NCBI RefSeq assembly: GCF_900302495.1
Contig: NZ_OMKW01000004.1
Coordinates: 1-64,000 of the forward strand
Length of the DNA stretch: 64,000 nucleotides
Reading direction: 5' to 3'
From: Pontivivens insulae
Lineage (GTDB): Bacteria > Pseudomonadota > Alphaproteobacteria > Rhodobacterales > Rhodobacteraceae
Part shown: one piece after another, positions 35,681-45,489 of the stretch
Layout: each line of letters begins with the position of its first letter
Numbering within the stretch: position 1 is the first letter of the stretch
The notes under the pieces: generated by a model
Told to the model about the DNA's origin: nothing
What the model saw: only the letters and a program-made list of their open reading frames with translations
The model's database searches: none
Position numbers and translations under genes: made by a program

Positions 35681-37056
35681 GCCACGCCCTTTCTGGTCCA
35701 CAGGGTGATGTCGCTGCGGCGAACGGTGCGGATCAGAAAGATCAGTGACAGGATCGCGCCGCTTCCCGCTGCTACCAGCAGCGCCAGCCATACGCCTGTC
35801 GGGCCCATGTCCAGCGGTCCAGTGAACAGCCAGATCAGCAGAAGCAGCGCCAATCCCTGTCGCCAGAGTCCGATGAAAAGCGGCACAAGGGGGCGCTTGA
35901 AACCTTGCAGCACGTTCTGGGCAATGAAAACCACGGCAAAGAAGGGCAGCGCCCCGGACAGCACGCGCAAATAGGCCACGACGTTCGAGACAACCGCGTC
36001 CTCGTCATTGAACAGGCGGGCGATCGGCTCTGCCGCGAGCCAGATCAGGATGATGCTCAACCCGACGAAGCCGAAAGCGATGGCCGCAACTTGTTGGATG
36101 GCTTGTCGGATGCGATTTGGCTGATCGGCGCCACGGTTCTGCGCGGTCAGCGGCAACAGTGCAGTGGTCAGGCCGATCACCGGCAGCAGCAGCAGTTGCT
36201 GGAGGCGCAGGCCAACCCCGTAGGCGGCCACAACCTGTTCCCCGAAGTCCCGCAGGAAAAACTGACAGATCACGCCCGCCAATACGCTGACTGAAACGGT
36301 TCCGGCAGCCGGGCCCACTTGTTTAAGAAGTTCGAACATCCGTGCCATATCCGGCACGAAGTCGCGCCAACTCGTGCCCTGCATCACGTCAGAGCGCATT
36401 GCCCTCCACGCCACAAACAACAGCATCCCTGACTGCGCCGCGATGGTTGCAAGTGCGATTCCATTCAGACCAAACCCCGGCCAAAGTCCGGGCGCGCCCC
36501 AGATGAACAGCGGGTTCAATCCGATATTGGCCAGCATCGCGCCGCCCTGCGCGCGCTCTTGCGTCACGTTGTTTCCCTGAGCGGTCAAAATCCCGGCGAA
36601 GGCGTTCGACAGCACAAAGCCTGGTGCAGCGAGCAGCATGAGCTGTGCAAAGGTTACGGCTTCATTGACGTAGTCCTGCTCCCCGCCAATGGCGCGGATC
36701 AGGGCGGGCAGGCCCCAAAATCCCCCGACCATCGTGACAAGCGTCAGAACTGCCGCCGCGAGGATGCCCTGGACTGCGGCCCGCGCGGCGCCGTCCCCGT
36801 CGCCCCCTCCGATCGCGTCACCGACAAAGGCGGACATCCCGATGCGAAAGCCGATCCCGATCGCGATGACCAGAAAGAACACCTGCGCACCCAGTCCCAG
36901 ACCAGCCTGCGCTGTGGTCGAGATCATGCCCGCGTAAAACGTATCCGTAACGTTGTAGAGCGTAACGAACAGCAGGCTAAGGGCCGCCGGGAGGGCGACG
37001 GCCCGCACATGTCCCAAGACGGCGCCTTCGGTCAGATCACGCTCTTGCCCGCTCAT
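35677..37056 (-). CDS. MATE-family efflux transporter
   Basis: 459 residues with twelve predicted membrane helices in two halves. The N-terminal pattern ALPAALSLLFVTLYNVTDTFY and the repeat ILIWLAAEPIARLFN fit MATE multidrug/sodium or proton antiporters. The substrate is unknown. It starts four bases inside the upstream peptidase gene's end (ATGA), so it is coupled to the oligopeptidase gene. Confidence 0.93.
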   Translation of the reverse strand: MSGQERDLTEGAVLGHVRAVALPAALSLLFVTLYNVTDTFYAGMISTTAQAGLGLGAQVFFLVIAIGIGFRIGMSAFVGDAIGGGDGDGAARAAVQGILAAAVLTLVTMVGGFWGLPALIRAIGGEQDYVNEAVTFAQLMLLAAPGFVLSNAFAGILTAQGNNVTQERAQGGAMLANIGLNPLFIWGAPGLWPGFGLNGIALATIAAQSGMLLFVAWRAMRSDVMQGTSWRDFVPDMARMFELLKQVGPAAGTVSVSVLAGVICQFFLRDFGEQVVAAYGVGLRLQQLLLLPVIGLTTALLPLTAQNRGADQPNRIRQAIQQVAAIAFGFVGLSIILIWLAAEPIARLFNDEDAVVSNVVAYLRVLSGALPFFAVVFIAQNVLQGFKRPLVPLFIGLWRQGLALLLLIWLFTGPLDMGPTGVWLALLVAAGSGAILSLIFLIRTVRRSDITLWTRKGVA

Positions 37057-39068
37057 GCGTCTGCGAAGCCGCGCCCTTTCAACAACGCCTCCGGCCCGGG
37101 CATCTGTCCGCGGAACGCGGTGTAGAGATCTTCGGGAGGACGGGATCCACCGGCGGAATAGATGTGGGCCGCAAGCTTTTCGGCCATCGCCGGATCAAAG
37201 GCATTGCCAGTTTCCTTAAACGCCTCGAATGCATCGGCATCCATCACTTCGGACCACATGTAGCTGTAATAGCCTGCCGAATATCCGTCGCCCGCAAAAA
37301 CGTGGGCGAAATTCGGGGTCGCATGCCGCATGGGGATCGCAGAGGGTTGGCCGATCCGCGCCAGTGTTGCGGCCTGTGCATCCATCGCGTCAGCCGGTGG
37401 TTTGCCCGTGTGAAAGTCCAGATCGACCAGGGCCGATGCGACATATTCAACGGTCGCAAAGCCCTGACCGAACGTTTCCGCCGCCAGCAACTTGTCCAGC
37501 AGATCACCCGGCAGCGGCTCACCGGTTTCATGATGACGGGCAAAGCTCTCTAACACTGGGCGCTCGCTCAGCCAGTGCTCGTAAAGCTGGCTGGGCAATT
37601 CAACGAAATCGCGTGCCACTGATGTGCCCGAGATCAACGGATAGGTGACATCTGACAGAAGGGAATGCAGCGCGTGGCCAAACTCATGGAACAGGGTGCG
37701 CGCATCGTCAAAGGTCAAAAGCGACGGATCGCCCTTCGCAAAATTGCACACATTGATGACAATGGGTCGGATGTCTCCTGCCAGCTTCTGCTGCCCCCGG
37801 AATCGGGAGCACCATGCCCCCGAACGCTTTGAGGGCCGTGCGAAGTAGTCCCCGATGAACACACCAATATGGGTGTCGCCGCGCACAACCTCCCACGCGC
37901 GCGCGTCCTCGTGATAGAGCGGCACATTGAGCGGACGGAAATCGAGGTTGAACAGTTTGCGCGCCACATCGAAAGACGCCTCGATCATGGAATCGAGCGG
38001 GAAATAGGGTTTGAGTGCGGCCGCGTCGAAATCATGTTCGCGGGCGCGCAGCTTCTCTTCGTAAAAGCGCCAGTCCCAGCCTTCCAGATCATGGTTTTGA
38101 CCCGCTTCAGCGATCAGGCCGCGCAATTGCTCTGCATCCCGCTCAGCCTGCGCCTTTGCCGGGCTCCAGACTTTCATCAGAAGATCGCGGACGCGGTCGG
38201 GCGTCCCCGCCATCTCGGTCGCCAATTTGAAATGGGCGAAATCATCGAAGCCCAGCAAGGTCGCCTTCTCGTGGCGCAGAGCCAAGATCTCAGCGGCAAT
38301 CGCGCGATTGTCGGTCTGTCCGCCATTCGCACCACGGGCCGTCCATGCCTTCCACGCGGTTTCGCGCAAGTCTCGGCGGGTGGAGTTCTCTAAAAACGGC
38401 ACGATGATCGAACGGGAAAGGGTCAATCGGTACCCCTCCCCGCCAGCGGCCACCGACATGGCACGTTTCAGATCATCGGGCAGCCCGGCCAGATCATCGG
38501 CCGTCAGGGCCATGCCCCAATCGCGCTCATCGGCCAGCAGATTTTGGGTGAACTGGGTGCCCAGCTTCGCAAGTGCCTGCCCGATTTCCGCAAGGCGTGC
38601 CCGATCCGCCTCTGCCAGCGCGGCACCTGCCCGCACGAACGAGCGGTGATAAAGCTCAAGCACACGGGCCTGTTCTTGGTCGAGGCCCAGTTCGCCGACT
38701 TTGGACCATAAGGCATCAACACGCGAAAACAGCCTCTGATCCTGAAAGATTTCACTGCTCAGTGCTGACAGGCGCGGCGACAGATCCCGCATCAATGTCT
38801 CGATTTCGCTGTCGCTGTCCGTGCCAGACAGATTGTAGAAGACGCCCGCCACCCGGTCGAGCAAAGCGTCGGACTGCTCCAGCGCCTCGATCGTGTTCTC
38901 AAAAGTCGGCTCAGCCGCCTGCGTCGCAACCGCCTCGGCCCCGGCCCGCGCTTCATTGATCGCAACGTCGAATGCTTCGGCAAACTGACCGGTCTCGATC
39001 TGCTCAAAAGGCGGCATTTGGAACGGCGTGTTCCAGTCTGAGATAAGGGGGTTGGTCAAAGCTGTCAT
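37053..39068 (-). CDS. M3-family oligopeptidase (Dcp/OpdA type)
   Basis: 671 residues. The zinc signature LFHEFGHALH with the downstream Glu in the GTSVARDFVELPSQL region is clear. Length and the N-terminal FEQIETGQFAEAFDVAI resemble peptidyl-dipeptidase Dcp and oligopeptidase A, which degrade short peptides in the cytoplasm. No signal peptide is seen. The ATG at 39068 is used. It is the first gene of a pair with the MATE exporter. Confidence 0.95.
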   Translation of the reverse strand: MTALTNPLISDWNTPFQMPPFEQIETGQFAEAFDVAINEARAGAEAVATQAAEPTFENTIEALEQSDALLDRVAGVFYNLSGTDSDSEIETLMRDLSPRLSALSSEIFQDQRLFSRVDALWSKVGELGLDQEQARVLELYHRSFVRAGAALAEADRARLAEIGQALAKLGTQFTQNLLADERDWGMALTADDLAGLPDDLKRAMSVAAGGEGYRLTLSRSIIVPFLENSTRRDLRETAWKAWTARGANGGQTDNRAIAAEILALRHEKATLLGFDDFAHFKLATEMAGTPDRVRDLLMKVWSPAKAQAERDAEQLRGLIAEAGQNHDLEGWDWRFYEEKLRAREHDFDAAALKPYFPLDSMIEASFDVARKLFNLDFRPLNVPLYHEDARAWEVVRGDTHIGVFIGDYFARPSKRSGAWCSRFRGQQKLAGDIRPIVINVCNFAKGDPSLLTFDDARTLFHEFGHALHSLLSDVTYPLISGTSVARDFVELPSQLYEHWLSERPVLESFARHHETGEPLPGDLLDKLLAAETFGQGFATVEYVASALVDLDFHTGKPPADAMDAQAATLARIGQPSAIPMRHATPNFAHVFAGDGYSAGYYSYMWSEVMDADAFEAFKETGNAFDPAMAEKLAAHIYSAGGSRPPEDLYTAFRGQMPGPEALLKGRGFADA

Positions 39069-39125
39069 CCTTTAGCGGCTCCGCTTATACCTGTGCACAT
39101 CCTCTCTTTTGGCAAGGATCAAGTC

Positions 39126-39554
39126 GTGCGCGGTTATCTTCTGATCCTCCTGGTTGCTCTCCTCGTCTCACCGGCCATGGCCGACTATCCGGATACGGAT
39201 GAACAGGACTCGATGCTGATCGCGGCACGCGGTCAGATAAACAGCGGTGATGTTGCTGGCGCGATAGAGACGCTGGAACGCCTCGTTCTTTTGCGGCCCG
39301 ATGATGCGGACGTCCTGTCAGTGCTGGGCTATGCGCATCGGCTGCTGGGAGAGATCGCGCCGTCACGGCGATACTACAATCGTGCATTGGAAGCTGATCC
39401 AGACCATCGCGCGGCGCTCTCCTATGCAGGCATCCTCGAATGGACATCTGGCAATCGTGCGCTGGCGCGGCGCTATAGGGCGCGGCTCGCAACGCTGTGC
39501 CCGGAGGGCTGTGCGTCCCTGGCCCTATTGGATGACGTGATCGACGCGCACTGA
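39126..39554 (+). CDS. Exported TPR-repeat protein
   Basis: 142 residues. A signal peptide (MRGYLLILLVALLVSPAMA) is followed by about two tetratricopeptide repeats (GDVAGAIETLERLVLLRPDD, and GEIAPSRRYYNRALEADPDH), which mediate protein contacts in the periplasm. The start is a GTG at 39126 with AAGGA upstream; an earlier GTG would place extra residues before the signal. It is divergent from the oligopeptidase gene. Partner proteins are not evident. Confidence 0.82.
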   Translation: MRGYLLILLVALLVSPAMADYPDTDEQDSMLIAARGQINSGDVAGAIETLERLVLLRPDDADVLSVLGYAHRLLGEIAPSRRYYNRALEADPDHRAALSYAGILEWTSGNRALARRYRARLATLCPEGCASLALLDDVIDAH

Positions 39555-39674
39555 TTTGCGTTCCGTGCCCGAAACCGCAAGTCGCAATTCGCGCGTTAAC
39601 GGTCGCCAGCCCCTCGCCCTGCGCGCGTGGCGTTGGCTACAAAAGAGCCAACACCAGATGCGGGAGTGCGCGTG

Positions 39675-42164
39675 ATGAGAACCCATGCAAGAGCAGTCGT
39701 CGTTGGCGGGGGCGCGGTTGGCGCCTCCATCGCCTATCACATGGCCAAAGCGGGCTGGACCGACACGCTGTTGCTGGAGCGCGATGAGCTGACCTCGGGC
39801 TCAACATGGCATGCGGCGGGCCTGCTGCCCTATTTCAACATGAGCTACGCGACAACGTGGATCCACGACTACTCCATCAAGTTCTACAAGACCCTTGAGG
39901 AGGAGACGGGGCTAAACGCGGGCTTCTCGGTCGTTGGCAACCTGCGCATGGCGCAATCCAAGGCGCGCATGGATGAATACATGCTCTATGCCTCCACGGC
40001 AGAGAGTGTGGGCGTGCCCTTTGAATGGATGACCCCCGACCAGATCAAGGAGCGCTGGCCGTTGGTGCGCACCGAAGACCTGGAGGGCGCGATCTATCAC
40101 CCCACCGATGGCTACATCAATCCGGCGGACGTGACGCAAGCCATGGCCAAGGGTGCGCGCCAGCGCGGGGTGGAAATCATCCGCAAAGTGCAGGTCGATG
40201 GGTTCACCCGACGCGGGGATGAGTGGGTCGTCCACTGCCGCCGCATGGTCGAAAAAGGCGGCAACCTGATCGGCGGGGAAGAGTATTTCGACATCACGTG
40301 CGAGCACGTCATCACCGCCACCGGCAACCATGCGCAGCGCACGGCAGCGATGGTGAACTGCTACATCCCCGCGATGCCGGTCGAGCATCAGTTCATCGTG
40401 ACCGAAGAAGATCCGATGCTACAGGAATACCGCAAGCAGAATGCGGAACACCCGGTTTTGCGGGATGCGGATGCGAAATGGTATGTGCGTGAAGAACGCG
40501 GCGGCTGGATTCTTGGCCCTTACGAGCGCAACGCGCCTGCCTGCTTCAAACATGGCGTGCCCGACAGCTTCCGGGCTGATCTGTTCCCCTTGGATCTGGA
40601 GCGGATCGAAGAAGAATATATGTCGATGATTCACCGCATCCCGTCCTCGGAGAATTGCGGTCTCAAAGACGATTTCAACGGCCCGATCTGCTACACGCCG
40701 GACGGCAATCCGCTGATTGGTCCCGCGCCGGGTGTGGAGAATTTCTGGTTCGCCGAAGGATTTTCCTTCGGGATCACTGCGGCAGGCGGTGCGGGGCATT
40801 ACCTCGCCCAACTCATCACCGAGGGCGAGGCGGAGATCGACATGTGGTCGCTCGATCCGCGCCGTTTCGGCGCCTGGATGAACCGCGAATATGCAGCCGA
40901 GAAGAACGAGGAAGCCTACGAACACGTCTACATCCTGCACCACCCCGATGAGGAGCGGGAACGTGCGCGCCCCCTGCGCACAGCGCCCAGCTATGATCGT
41001 ATGAAGGCGGCAGGCGCACAGTTCGGGCAAGTGAACGGTTGGGAGCGGCCCAACTATTTCGCGCCACAGGGCTTCGACGATCACGCAAGCCGGTCCTTCC
41101 GCCGGGGCGGCTGGTGGCAATATGCCGAGGCAGAGGCAAAGGCCGTGCGCGAGGGCGCGGGCCTCTTCGATGCGACCGCCTTCACCAAGCATCGCGTCGC
41201 TGGGCCGGGTGCGACCGCCTTCCTCGACTGGCTGACCTGCAACAAGCTGCCCAAAATCGGGCGCATCAACCTGACCTATGGCCTGACCGACGCAGGCACG
41301 ATCCGCACCGAATTCACCATCGTGCGCGAGGCGGAGGACGAGTATTACGTCGTGACCGCGGGTGCTGCGACGGCCTATGATCACGACTACATGGTCAAAG
41401 AAGCGGCCAAAAAGCGTGAGGACTTCGGCTGGATTGAGGTGCAGGACGTGACAACCCAATGGGGCGTCTTTGCCATCGCCGGGCCAAAGTCGCGCGATAT
41501 CCTGAAAGAGATCATCTCCGCCGCCGACCCTGACACGGCCCTGACCAACAAGGCGTTTCCGTGGCTAAGTGCGAAGCGCATTGACCTTGGCATGGTCCCC
41601 GTGAAGGCGATCCGCGTGGCCTATACCGGCGAGCTTGGCTGGGAACTGCACCACCCGATCGAGATGCAGAACCATCTGTTCGATCTTCTGATGAAAGCAG
41701 GTGAGAAACACGGCCTCAAATTGTGCGGCGCGCGCGCGCAGAACTGGCTGCGGCAGGAAAAGAGCTACCGCGCCTTCGGCTCAGACCTTGGCCGCGATGC
41801 GACACCGCTGGAAGCGGGGCTCGACCGCTTCGTCGATATGGACAAAGACTATCGCGGCAAACAGGCGATGCTCGATACTGGGATCCGCGCGAAATGCGTC
41901 ACGCTGTTGATCGACGGCCCCGCGGACGCCGATCCCTGGGGGCGCGAGGCCCTGCTGGACGGTGACCAAATGATTGGACGCCTCACCTCCGGCGGCTACT
42001 CGGTCGCTTTCGGCAAATCCATCGGCATCGGCTACGTGAAACCGGACCTCGCCGAGGTCGGTAAGAAACTGAAAGTGCGCATGTTCCGGGAGCTCTATGA
42101 CGCAGAGATCGTCGAAGACAGCCCCTATGATCCAAAGAACGAGACCATTCGTGCAAATGGCTGA
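39675..42164 (+). CDS. Dimethylglycine-dehydrogenase-like FAD/GcvT enzyme
   Basis: 829 residues. The N-terminal DAO-type FAD domain has GGGAVGASIAY and, around His46, GSTWHAAG, the histidine to which FAD is covalently bound in mammalian dimethylglycine and sarcosine dehydrogenases. The C-terminal half (about 480-820) is a GcvT-like folate-binding domain that would accept the released methyl group as methylene-THF. Expected reaction: demethylation of dimethylglycine, sarcosine or a related N-methyl compound. The start at 39675 is the most likely of several in-frame starts. No other C1 genes are adjacent. Confidence 0.9.
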   Translation: MRTHARAVVVGGGAVGASIAYHMAKAGWTDTLLLERDELTSGSTWHAAGLLPYFNMSYATTWIHDYSIKFYKTLEEETGLNAGFSVVGNLRMAQSKARMDEYMLYASTAESVGVPFEWMTPDQIKERWPLVRTEDLEGAIYHPTDGYINPADVTQAMAKGARQRGVEIIRKVQVDGFTRRGDEWVVHCRRMVEKGGNLIGGEEYFDITCEHVITATGNHAQRTAAMVNCYIPAMPVEHQFIVTEEDPMLQEYRKQNAEHPVLRDADAKWYVREERGGWILGPYERNAPACFKHGVPDSFRADLFPLDLERIEEEYMSMIHRIPSSENCGLKDDFNGPICYTPDGNPLIGPAPGVENFWFAEGFSFGITAAGGAGHYLAQLITEGEAEIDMWSLDPRRFGAWMNREYAAEKNEEAYEHVYILHHPDEERERARPLRTAPSYDRMKAAGAQFGQVNGWERPNYFAPQGFDDHASRSFRRGGWWQYAEAEAKAVREGAGLFDATAFTKHRVAGPGATAFLDWLTCNKLPKIGRINLTYGLTDAGTIRTEFTIVREAEDEYYVVTAGAATAYDHDYMVKEAAKKREDFGWIEVQDVTTQWGVFAIAGPKSRDILKEIISAADPDTALTNKAFPWLSAKRIDLGMVPVKAIRVAYTGELGWELHHPIEMQNHLFDLLMKAGEKHGLKLCGARAQNWLRQEKSYRAFGSDLGRDATPLEAGLDRFVDMDKDYRGKQAMLDTGIRAKCVTLLIDGPADADPWGREALLDGDQMIGRLTSGGYSVAFGKSIGIGYVKPDLAEVGKKLKVRMFRELYDAEIVEDSPYDPKNETIRANG

Positions 42165-42204
42165 GGATGCCACCTGAAAACACGCTTCCGCCCTGCCGGG
42201 CGGA

Positions 42205-42302
42205 GGTATTTGTAAGAGCAAAGTTGGGGACGAAGCGCGTTATATCCGGCGTTAAATCTGAGAGTCCGGGCCGAATGTGCTGCACTTTGCTCTGACAATA
42301 CC
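42205..42302. repeat. Imperfect inverted repeat pair at a convergent junction
   Basis: GGTATTTGTAAGAGCAAAGT (42205-42224) is repeated in inverse orientation at 42284-42302 with one mismatch and one missing base, about 60 bases apart. The left copy follows CCGGGCGGA like the dispersed repeat of this window. The pair fills the junction of the FAD/GcvT gene and moeB. Confidence 0.6.
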
Positions 42303-42303
42303 T

Positions 42304-42330
42304 CGGGGTGAATGACCCCGAATGGGGTCA
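42304..42330 (-). terminator. Mutually exclusive hairpins at the moeB stop
   Basis: On the minus strand TGACCCC-attc-GGGGTCA (42313-42330) includes the moeB stop region. A second hairpin CGGGGT-gaatg-ACCCCG (42304-42320) shares bases with it, so only one can form. This could be a terminator with competing structures; no T run is clear. Confidence 0.4.
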
Positions 42331-43092
42331 GAGGGGCAGCGCCCCATGGCACGCCGGACAATCCGTGCGTCGTTCGATCGTGATCGTGCGATGCTCGGCA
42401 TAGAGGGCATCATGCAGCAGCAGCCGCCCCCGCAGCGGCGCGCCGGCGCCGGTCAGGTGTTTGACTGCCTCCATCGCCATCATGGATCCCATGACGCCGC
42501 CGAGCGCCCCGATCACGCCAGCTTCTGCGCAGCTGGGGGCGAGCCCCGCCTCTGGAGCCTCAGGAAAGACGCACTCATAGCAGGGACCGCCGCGGGCAGG
42601 GTCATAGAGGCTGAGTTGTCCCTCCCATTGCGTCATCGCGGCAGAGATCAACGGTCGCCCGGCGGCCACACAGGTGCGGTTCACAAGATAGCGTGTCGCA
42701 AAATTATCCGTGCCATCCAGTACGAGGTCATAGCCGTCGATGATCTCGCCCGCACTGGTCCCATCTAGCTGGACGTCGTGCCCCTCGACCGCTACATGGG
42801 GGTTGAGCCGCGCGATATGCCGCGCCGCGCTTTCCACCTTCGGGGTTCCCACGGCTTGTGTGTCATGGATGATCTGGCGCTGCAGATTTGACAGGCTCAC
42901 GTGATCATCGTCGATCAGGCCAAGCGTTCCGATGCCCGCAGCGGCGAGGTACATCGCCGCTGGTGCGCCCAGCCCGCCGACGCCCACGATCAGCACCCGC
43001 GCGGCCTTCAGCTGTGCCTGTCCCGGGCCGCCCACCTCGCGCAAGACGATATGGCGAGCATACCGCTCCAGTTCTTCGGGGGAGAAGCTCAC
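42328..43092 (-). CDS. moeB: ThiF/MoeB/HesA-family adenylyltransferase
   Basis: 254 residues. It should adenylate the C-terminus of a small sulfur carrier such as MoaD or ThiS. The ATP motif GVGGLGAPAAMYLAAAG, the Arg-finger pattern NLQRQII, and two zinc-binding Cys pairs (CYEC and CPAC) are present. No rhodanese domain is attached. MoeB and ThiF cannot be separated by reading; MoeB is the usual label. It starts with GTG at 43092, overlapping the upstream GNAT gene stop. It is last in the chaN-coaBC-dut-GNAT-moeB run. Confidence 0.85.
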   Translation of the reverse strand: MSFSPEELERYARHIVLREVGGPGQAQLKAARVLIVGVGGLGAPAAMYLAAAGIGTLGLIDDDHVSLSNLQRQIIHDTQAVGTPKVESAARHIARLNPHVAVEGHDVQLDGTSAGEIIDGYDLVLDGTDNFATRYLVNRTCVAAGRPLISAAMTQWEGQLSLYDPARGGPCYECVFPEAPEAGLAPSCAEAGVIGALGGVMGSMMAMEAVKHLTGAGAPLRGRLLLHDALYAEHRTITIERRTDCPACHGALPL

Positions 43093-43802
43093 AGCGCTTT
43101 CTCGAATGTCAGACGGGTTGCACCATGGCCAAGGTCGGTACGGTGGACCTCTGTCCAGCCCTGACGAAGATAGAACTCGGGAACCTGCCAACTGAACGTG
43201 TAGAGGCTTGCAATATGACAACCGCGACGGCGTGCCTCTTCCTCTGCTCCGGTCAGCAGGGCTGCACCAATCCCGTGGCCGCGCATCGCCTCATCAACAT
43301 GCAGCACCCGGATTTCGGCAAGACCCATGGTGATGCCCACACGCAAAGCGCCTACGACCTCACCCCGTTCATCCCGCCATGCCAGCGAGAAGGTCTCGCG
43401 GCTGAAATGCGGTGCCTTGTCGTTGAGCGCCAGAAGCTTGCCAAGCTGTTCGGCAAATAAAGCGTCGTCCTGTTCAATCAGCCGCAGGCCCGGCTCGGGC
43501 AGGGCGGTCTCAGCCTCTTTTCCGCGCGCTTTCTTACGCGCTTCGCGCAGCACCAGCGCATAGAGCACGATGGGAAAGAGGAAGATTGAGAGCCAAAACA
43601 CCGCGACGACGCTTTCACCCATCTGTGCGCGGAACACTTCCGACGGCAGCAGTGCAACCGTGATCACGATGGCGCCCAGCACCGCGCCGATCAGCGCACC
43701 GCGCCGACCGCCAAGGATCAGGGCGCCTGCCCCAGCCCCCAATGCGGCGAAGACCAGCAGGCTGAGCAATCCACCGCTTGCGAAGACGCTCAGGACGCTC
43801 AT
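43089..43802 (-). CDS. Membrane-anchored GNAT acetyltransferase
   Basis: 237 residues, a fusion. Residues 1-90 contain about three membrane helices with Gly/Ala-rich stretches (LGAGAGALILGG); residues 100-237 form a GNAT N-acetyltransferase with the acetyl-CoA loop RGHGIGAALLTG near 170-181. The fusion places the enzyme at the inner membrane. Its substrate is unknown. The ATG at 43802 overlaps the dut stop (TGATG), and its own stop overlaps the moeB start. Confidence 0.85.
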   Translation of the reverse strand: MSVLSVFASGGLLSLLVFAALGAGAGALILGGRRGALIGAVLGAIVITVALLPSEVFRAQMGESVVAVFWLSIFLFPIVLYALVLREARKKARGKEAETALPEPGLRLIEQDDALFAEQLGKLLALNDKAPHFSRETFSLAWRDERGEVVGALRVGITMGLAEIRVLHVDEAMRGHGIGAALLTGAEEEARRRGCHIASLYTFSWQVPEFYLRQGWTEVHRTDLGHGATRLTFEKAL

Positions 43803-44308
43803 CAGATGCGCGGAGTTGAGCGGCCGGTAGAGCCGAAGCCCCCTTCACCACGTGCCGTTTCGCCAAGGCTGTCTACTTCGTCCCAGACGATTTGCGTGAC
43901 CGGGGCCAGCACCATCTGCGCGATGCGATCGCCGTGACCGATATCGAACAGCTCATGTCCCTGATTGATCAGAATAACACCAATCTGGCCGCGATAGTCG
44001 CTGTCGATGGTGCCGGGCGCGTTGGCGACAGTGACCCCGTGGCGCAACGCCAGGCCAGAGCGGGGTCGAACCTGAATTTCATAGCCGCGTGGTATCTCAA
44101 CCGCGAGGCCGGTCGGGATCAATGCCCGGCCGCCCGGCATCAGCGAAATGCCCCGCTGGCGCTTGTCGTCCCCGAAATTGGCCAGCAGATCCATGCCGGC
44201 CGCACCACCAGACGCATAGCTGGGCAAGGGCAGTTCCAAATCCGCACCTTGCCAGCGGCGCACCCGCACGGTCACATCGCGGACGGCAAGTTTCAGGCCG
44301 GTATTCAT
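43802..44308 (-). CDS. dut: dUTP diphosphatase
   Basis: 168 residues, a trimeric dUTPase that removes dUTP and supplies dUMP for dTMP synthesis. The five motifs are visible, notably GGAAGMDL (I), [11 protein letters not shown] (II), [13 protein letters not shown] (III), [11 protein letters not shown] (IV) and [10 protein letters not shown] (V). The start at ATG 44308 overlaps the coaBC stop (ATGA). A coaBC-dut pairing is common in bacteria. Confidence 0.96.
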   Translation of the reverse strand: MNTGLKLAVRDVTVRVRRWQGADLELPLPSYASGGAAGMDLLANFGDDKRQRGISLMPGGRALIPTGLAVEIPRGYEIQVRPRSGLALRHGVTVANAPGTIDSDYRGQIGVILINQGHELFDIGHGDRIAQMVLAPVTQIVWDEVDSLGETARGEGGFGSTGRSTPRI

Positions 44309-45489
44309 GACAACTCCTCTGCCAGACGGGCCGCAATGCGCCGCGCGGTCTGATCTTTGCTCAACCGGGGCCATTCCTCGACATCATCTGCCGTGACTAG
44401 GATGGCGGCATTCTCATCCCCGCCCATGATCCCGGTCTCTGGCCGCACATCATTCGCGACGATCCAATCGCATCCTTTGCGCGCGCGCTTAGCTTGCGCA
44501 TTGGCGATCACATCATGGGTTTCAGCGGCAAAGCCGATCACGATTCCAGGGCGATTGTCGCCTTGCGAGACCGTGGCGAGGATGTCGGGATTCTCCGCGA
44601 ACTGCAGCGCTGGAAGCGTGCCGGAGCCGTCTTTCTTCATCTTGAGGTCAGATGCATTTTCCACCCGCCAATCGGCAACGGCGGCGCAGAAAATCGCGGC
44701 GTCCGCAGGCAAAGCGGCCTGAACCGCATCGGCCATCTGCCGCGCAGTCTCCACTTCGACCACCCGCGCCCCGCTTGGGCGCGCGGCGGCGGCCGGACCG
44801 GTCACGAAGGTGACATTTCCCCCCAGCGCGAGCACGGCCTCGGCCAATGCTGTGCCCTGTGCACCGGAAGAGCGGTTGGCGATATAGCGCACAGGATCGA
44901 TCGGCTCGTGCGTTGGGCCGGACGTGATCAATACGTGCTTCCCGGCCAGTGGACCGTTGCGCAGTGCGCCATTTACGGCCTCTGCGATGGCTGCAGGTTC
45001 CGCCATGCGACCCGGTCCATATTCACCGCACGCCATATCCCCCTCATCCGGCCCTACCACCGCAATGCCATCCTCACGCAGGGTGGCGAGATTGCGTTGC
45101 GTGGCCGCGTGGGTCCACATGCGAACATTCATCGCGGGTGCGATCATCACGGGAGTATCCGTGGCCAGAAGCAAGGTGCTGGCCAAATCATTGCAGAGCC
45201 CATGGGCCATCTTTGCCATAAGGTCTGCTGTTGCTGGTGCGACGACGATAAGATCGGCGGAGCGCGACAACTGGATATGACCCATCTCTGCCTCATCGGT
45301 CAGATCGAACAGATCGCGGTAGACCTTTTGTCCAGACAGGGCACTGGCGCTGAGCGGCGTGACAAACTCCTCAGCAGCCCGCGTCAGGACAGGCGTTACG
45401 GTGTGCCCGCGCCGGCCAAGTTCCCGGATCAGGTCCAGTGACTTATAGGCTGCGATGCCGCCACCGATGATCAGCAGGATACGGCTCAT
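44305..45489 (-). CDS. coaBC: Bifunctional phosphopantothenoylcysteine decarboxylase/synthetase
   Basis: 394 residues. It carries out two steps of coenzyme A synthesis. The N-terminal flavin-decarboxylase half has [14 protein letters not shown] and the [12 protein letters not shown] motif; the C-terminal synthetase has [20 protein letters not shown]. Both halves are complete. It overlaps both neighbours (dut downstream, chaN upstream) by ATGA. Confidence 0.96.
   Translation of the reverse strand: MSRILLIIGGGIAAYKSLDLIRELGRRGHTVTPVLTRAAEEFVTPLSASALSGQKVYRDLFDLTDEAEMGHIQLSRSADLIVVAPATADLMAKMAHGLCNDLASTLLLATDTPVMIAPAMNVRMWTHAATQRNLATLREDGIAVVGPDEGDMACGEYGPGRMAEPAAIAEAVNGALRNGPLAGKHVLITSGPTHEPIDPVRYIANRSSGAQGTALAEAVLALGGNVTFVTGPAAAARPSGARVVEVETARQMADAVQAALPADAAIFCAAVADWRVENASDLKMKKDGSGTLPALQFAENPDILATVSQGDNRPGIVIGFAAETHDVIANAQAKRARKGCDWIVANDVRPETGIMGGDENAAILVTADDVEEWPRLSKDQTARRIAARLAEELS

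Noticed and set aside
40419-41459. Minus-strand frame opposite the FAD/GcvT gene
   Set aside because: It is a shadow of a fully convincing 829-residue enzyme and lacks a start context.
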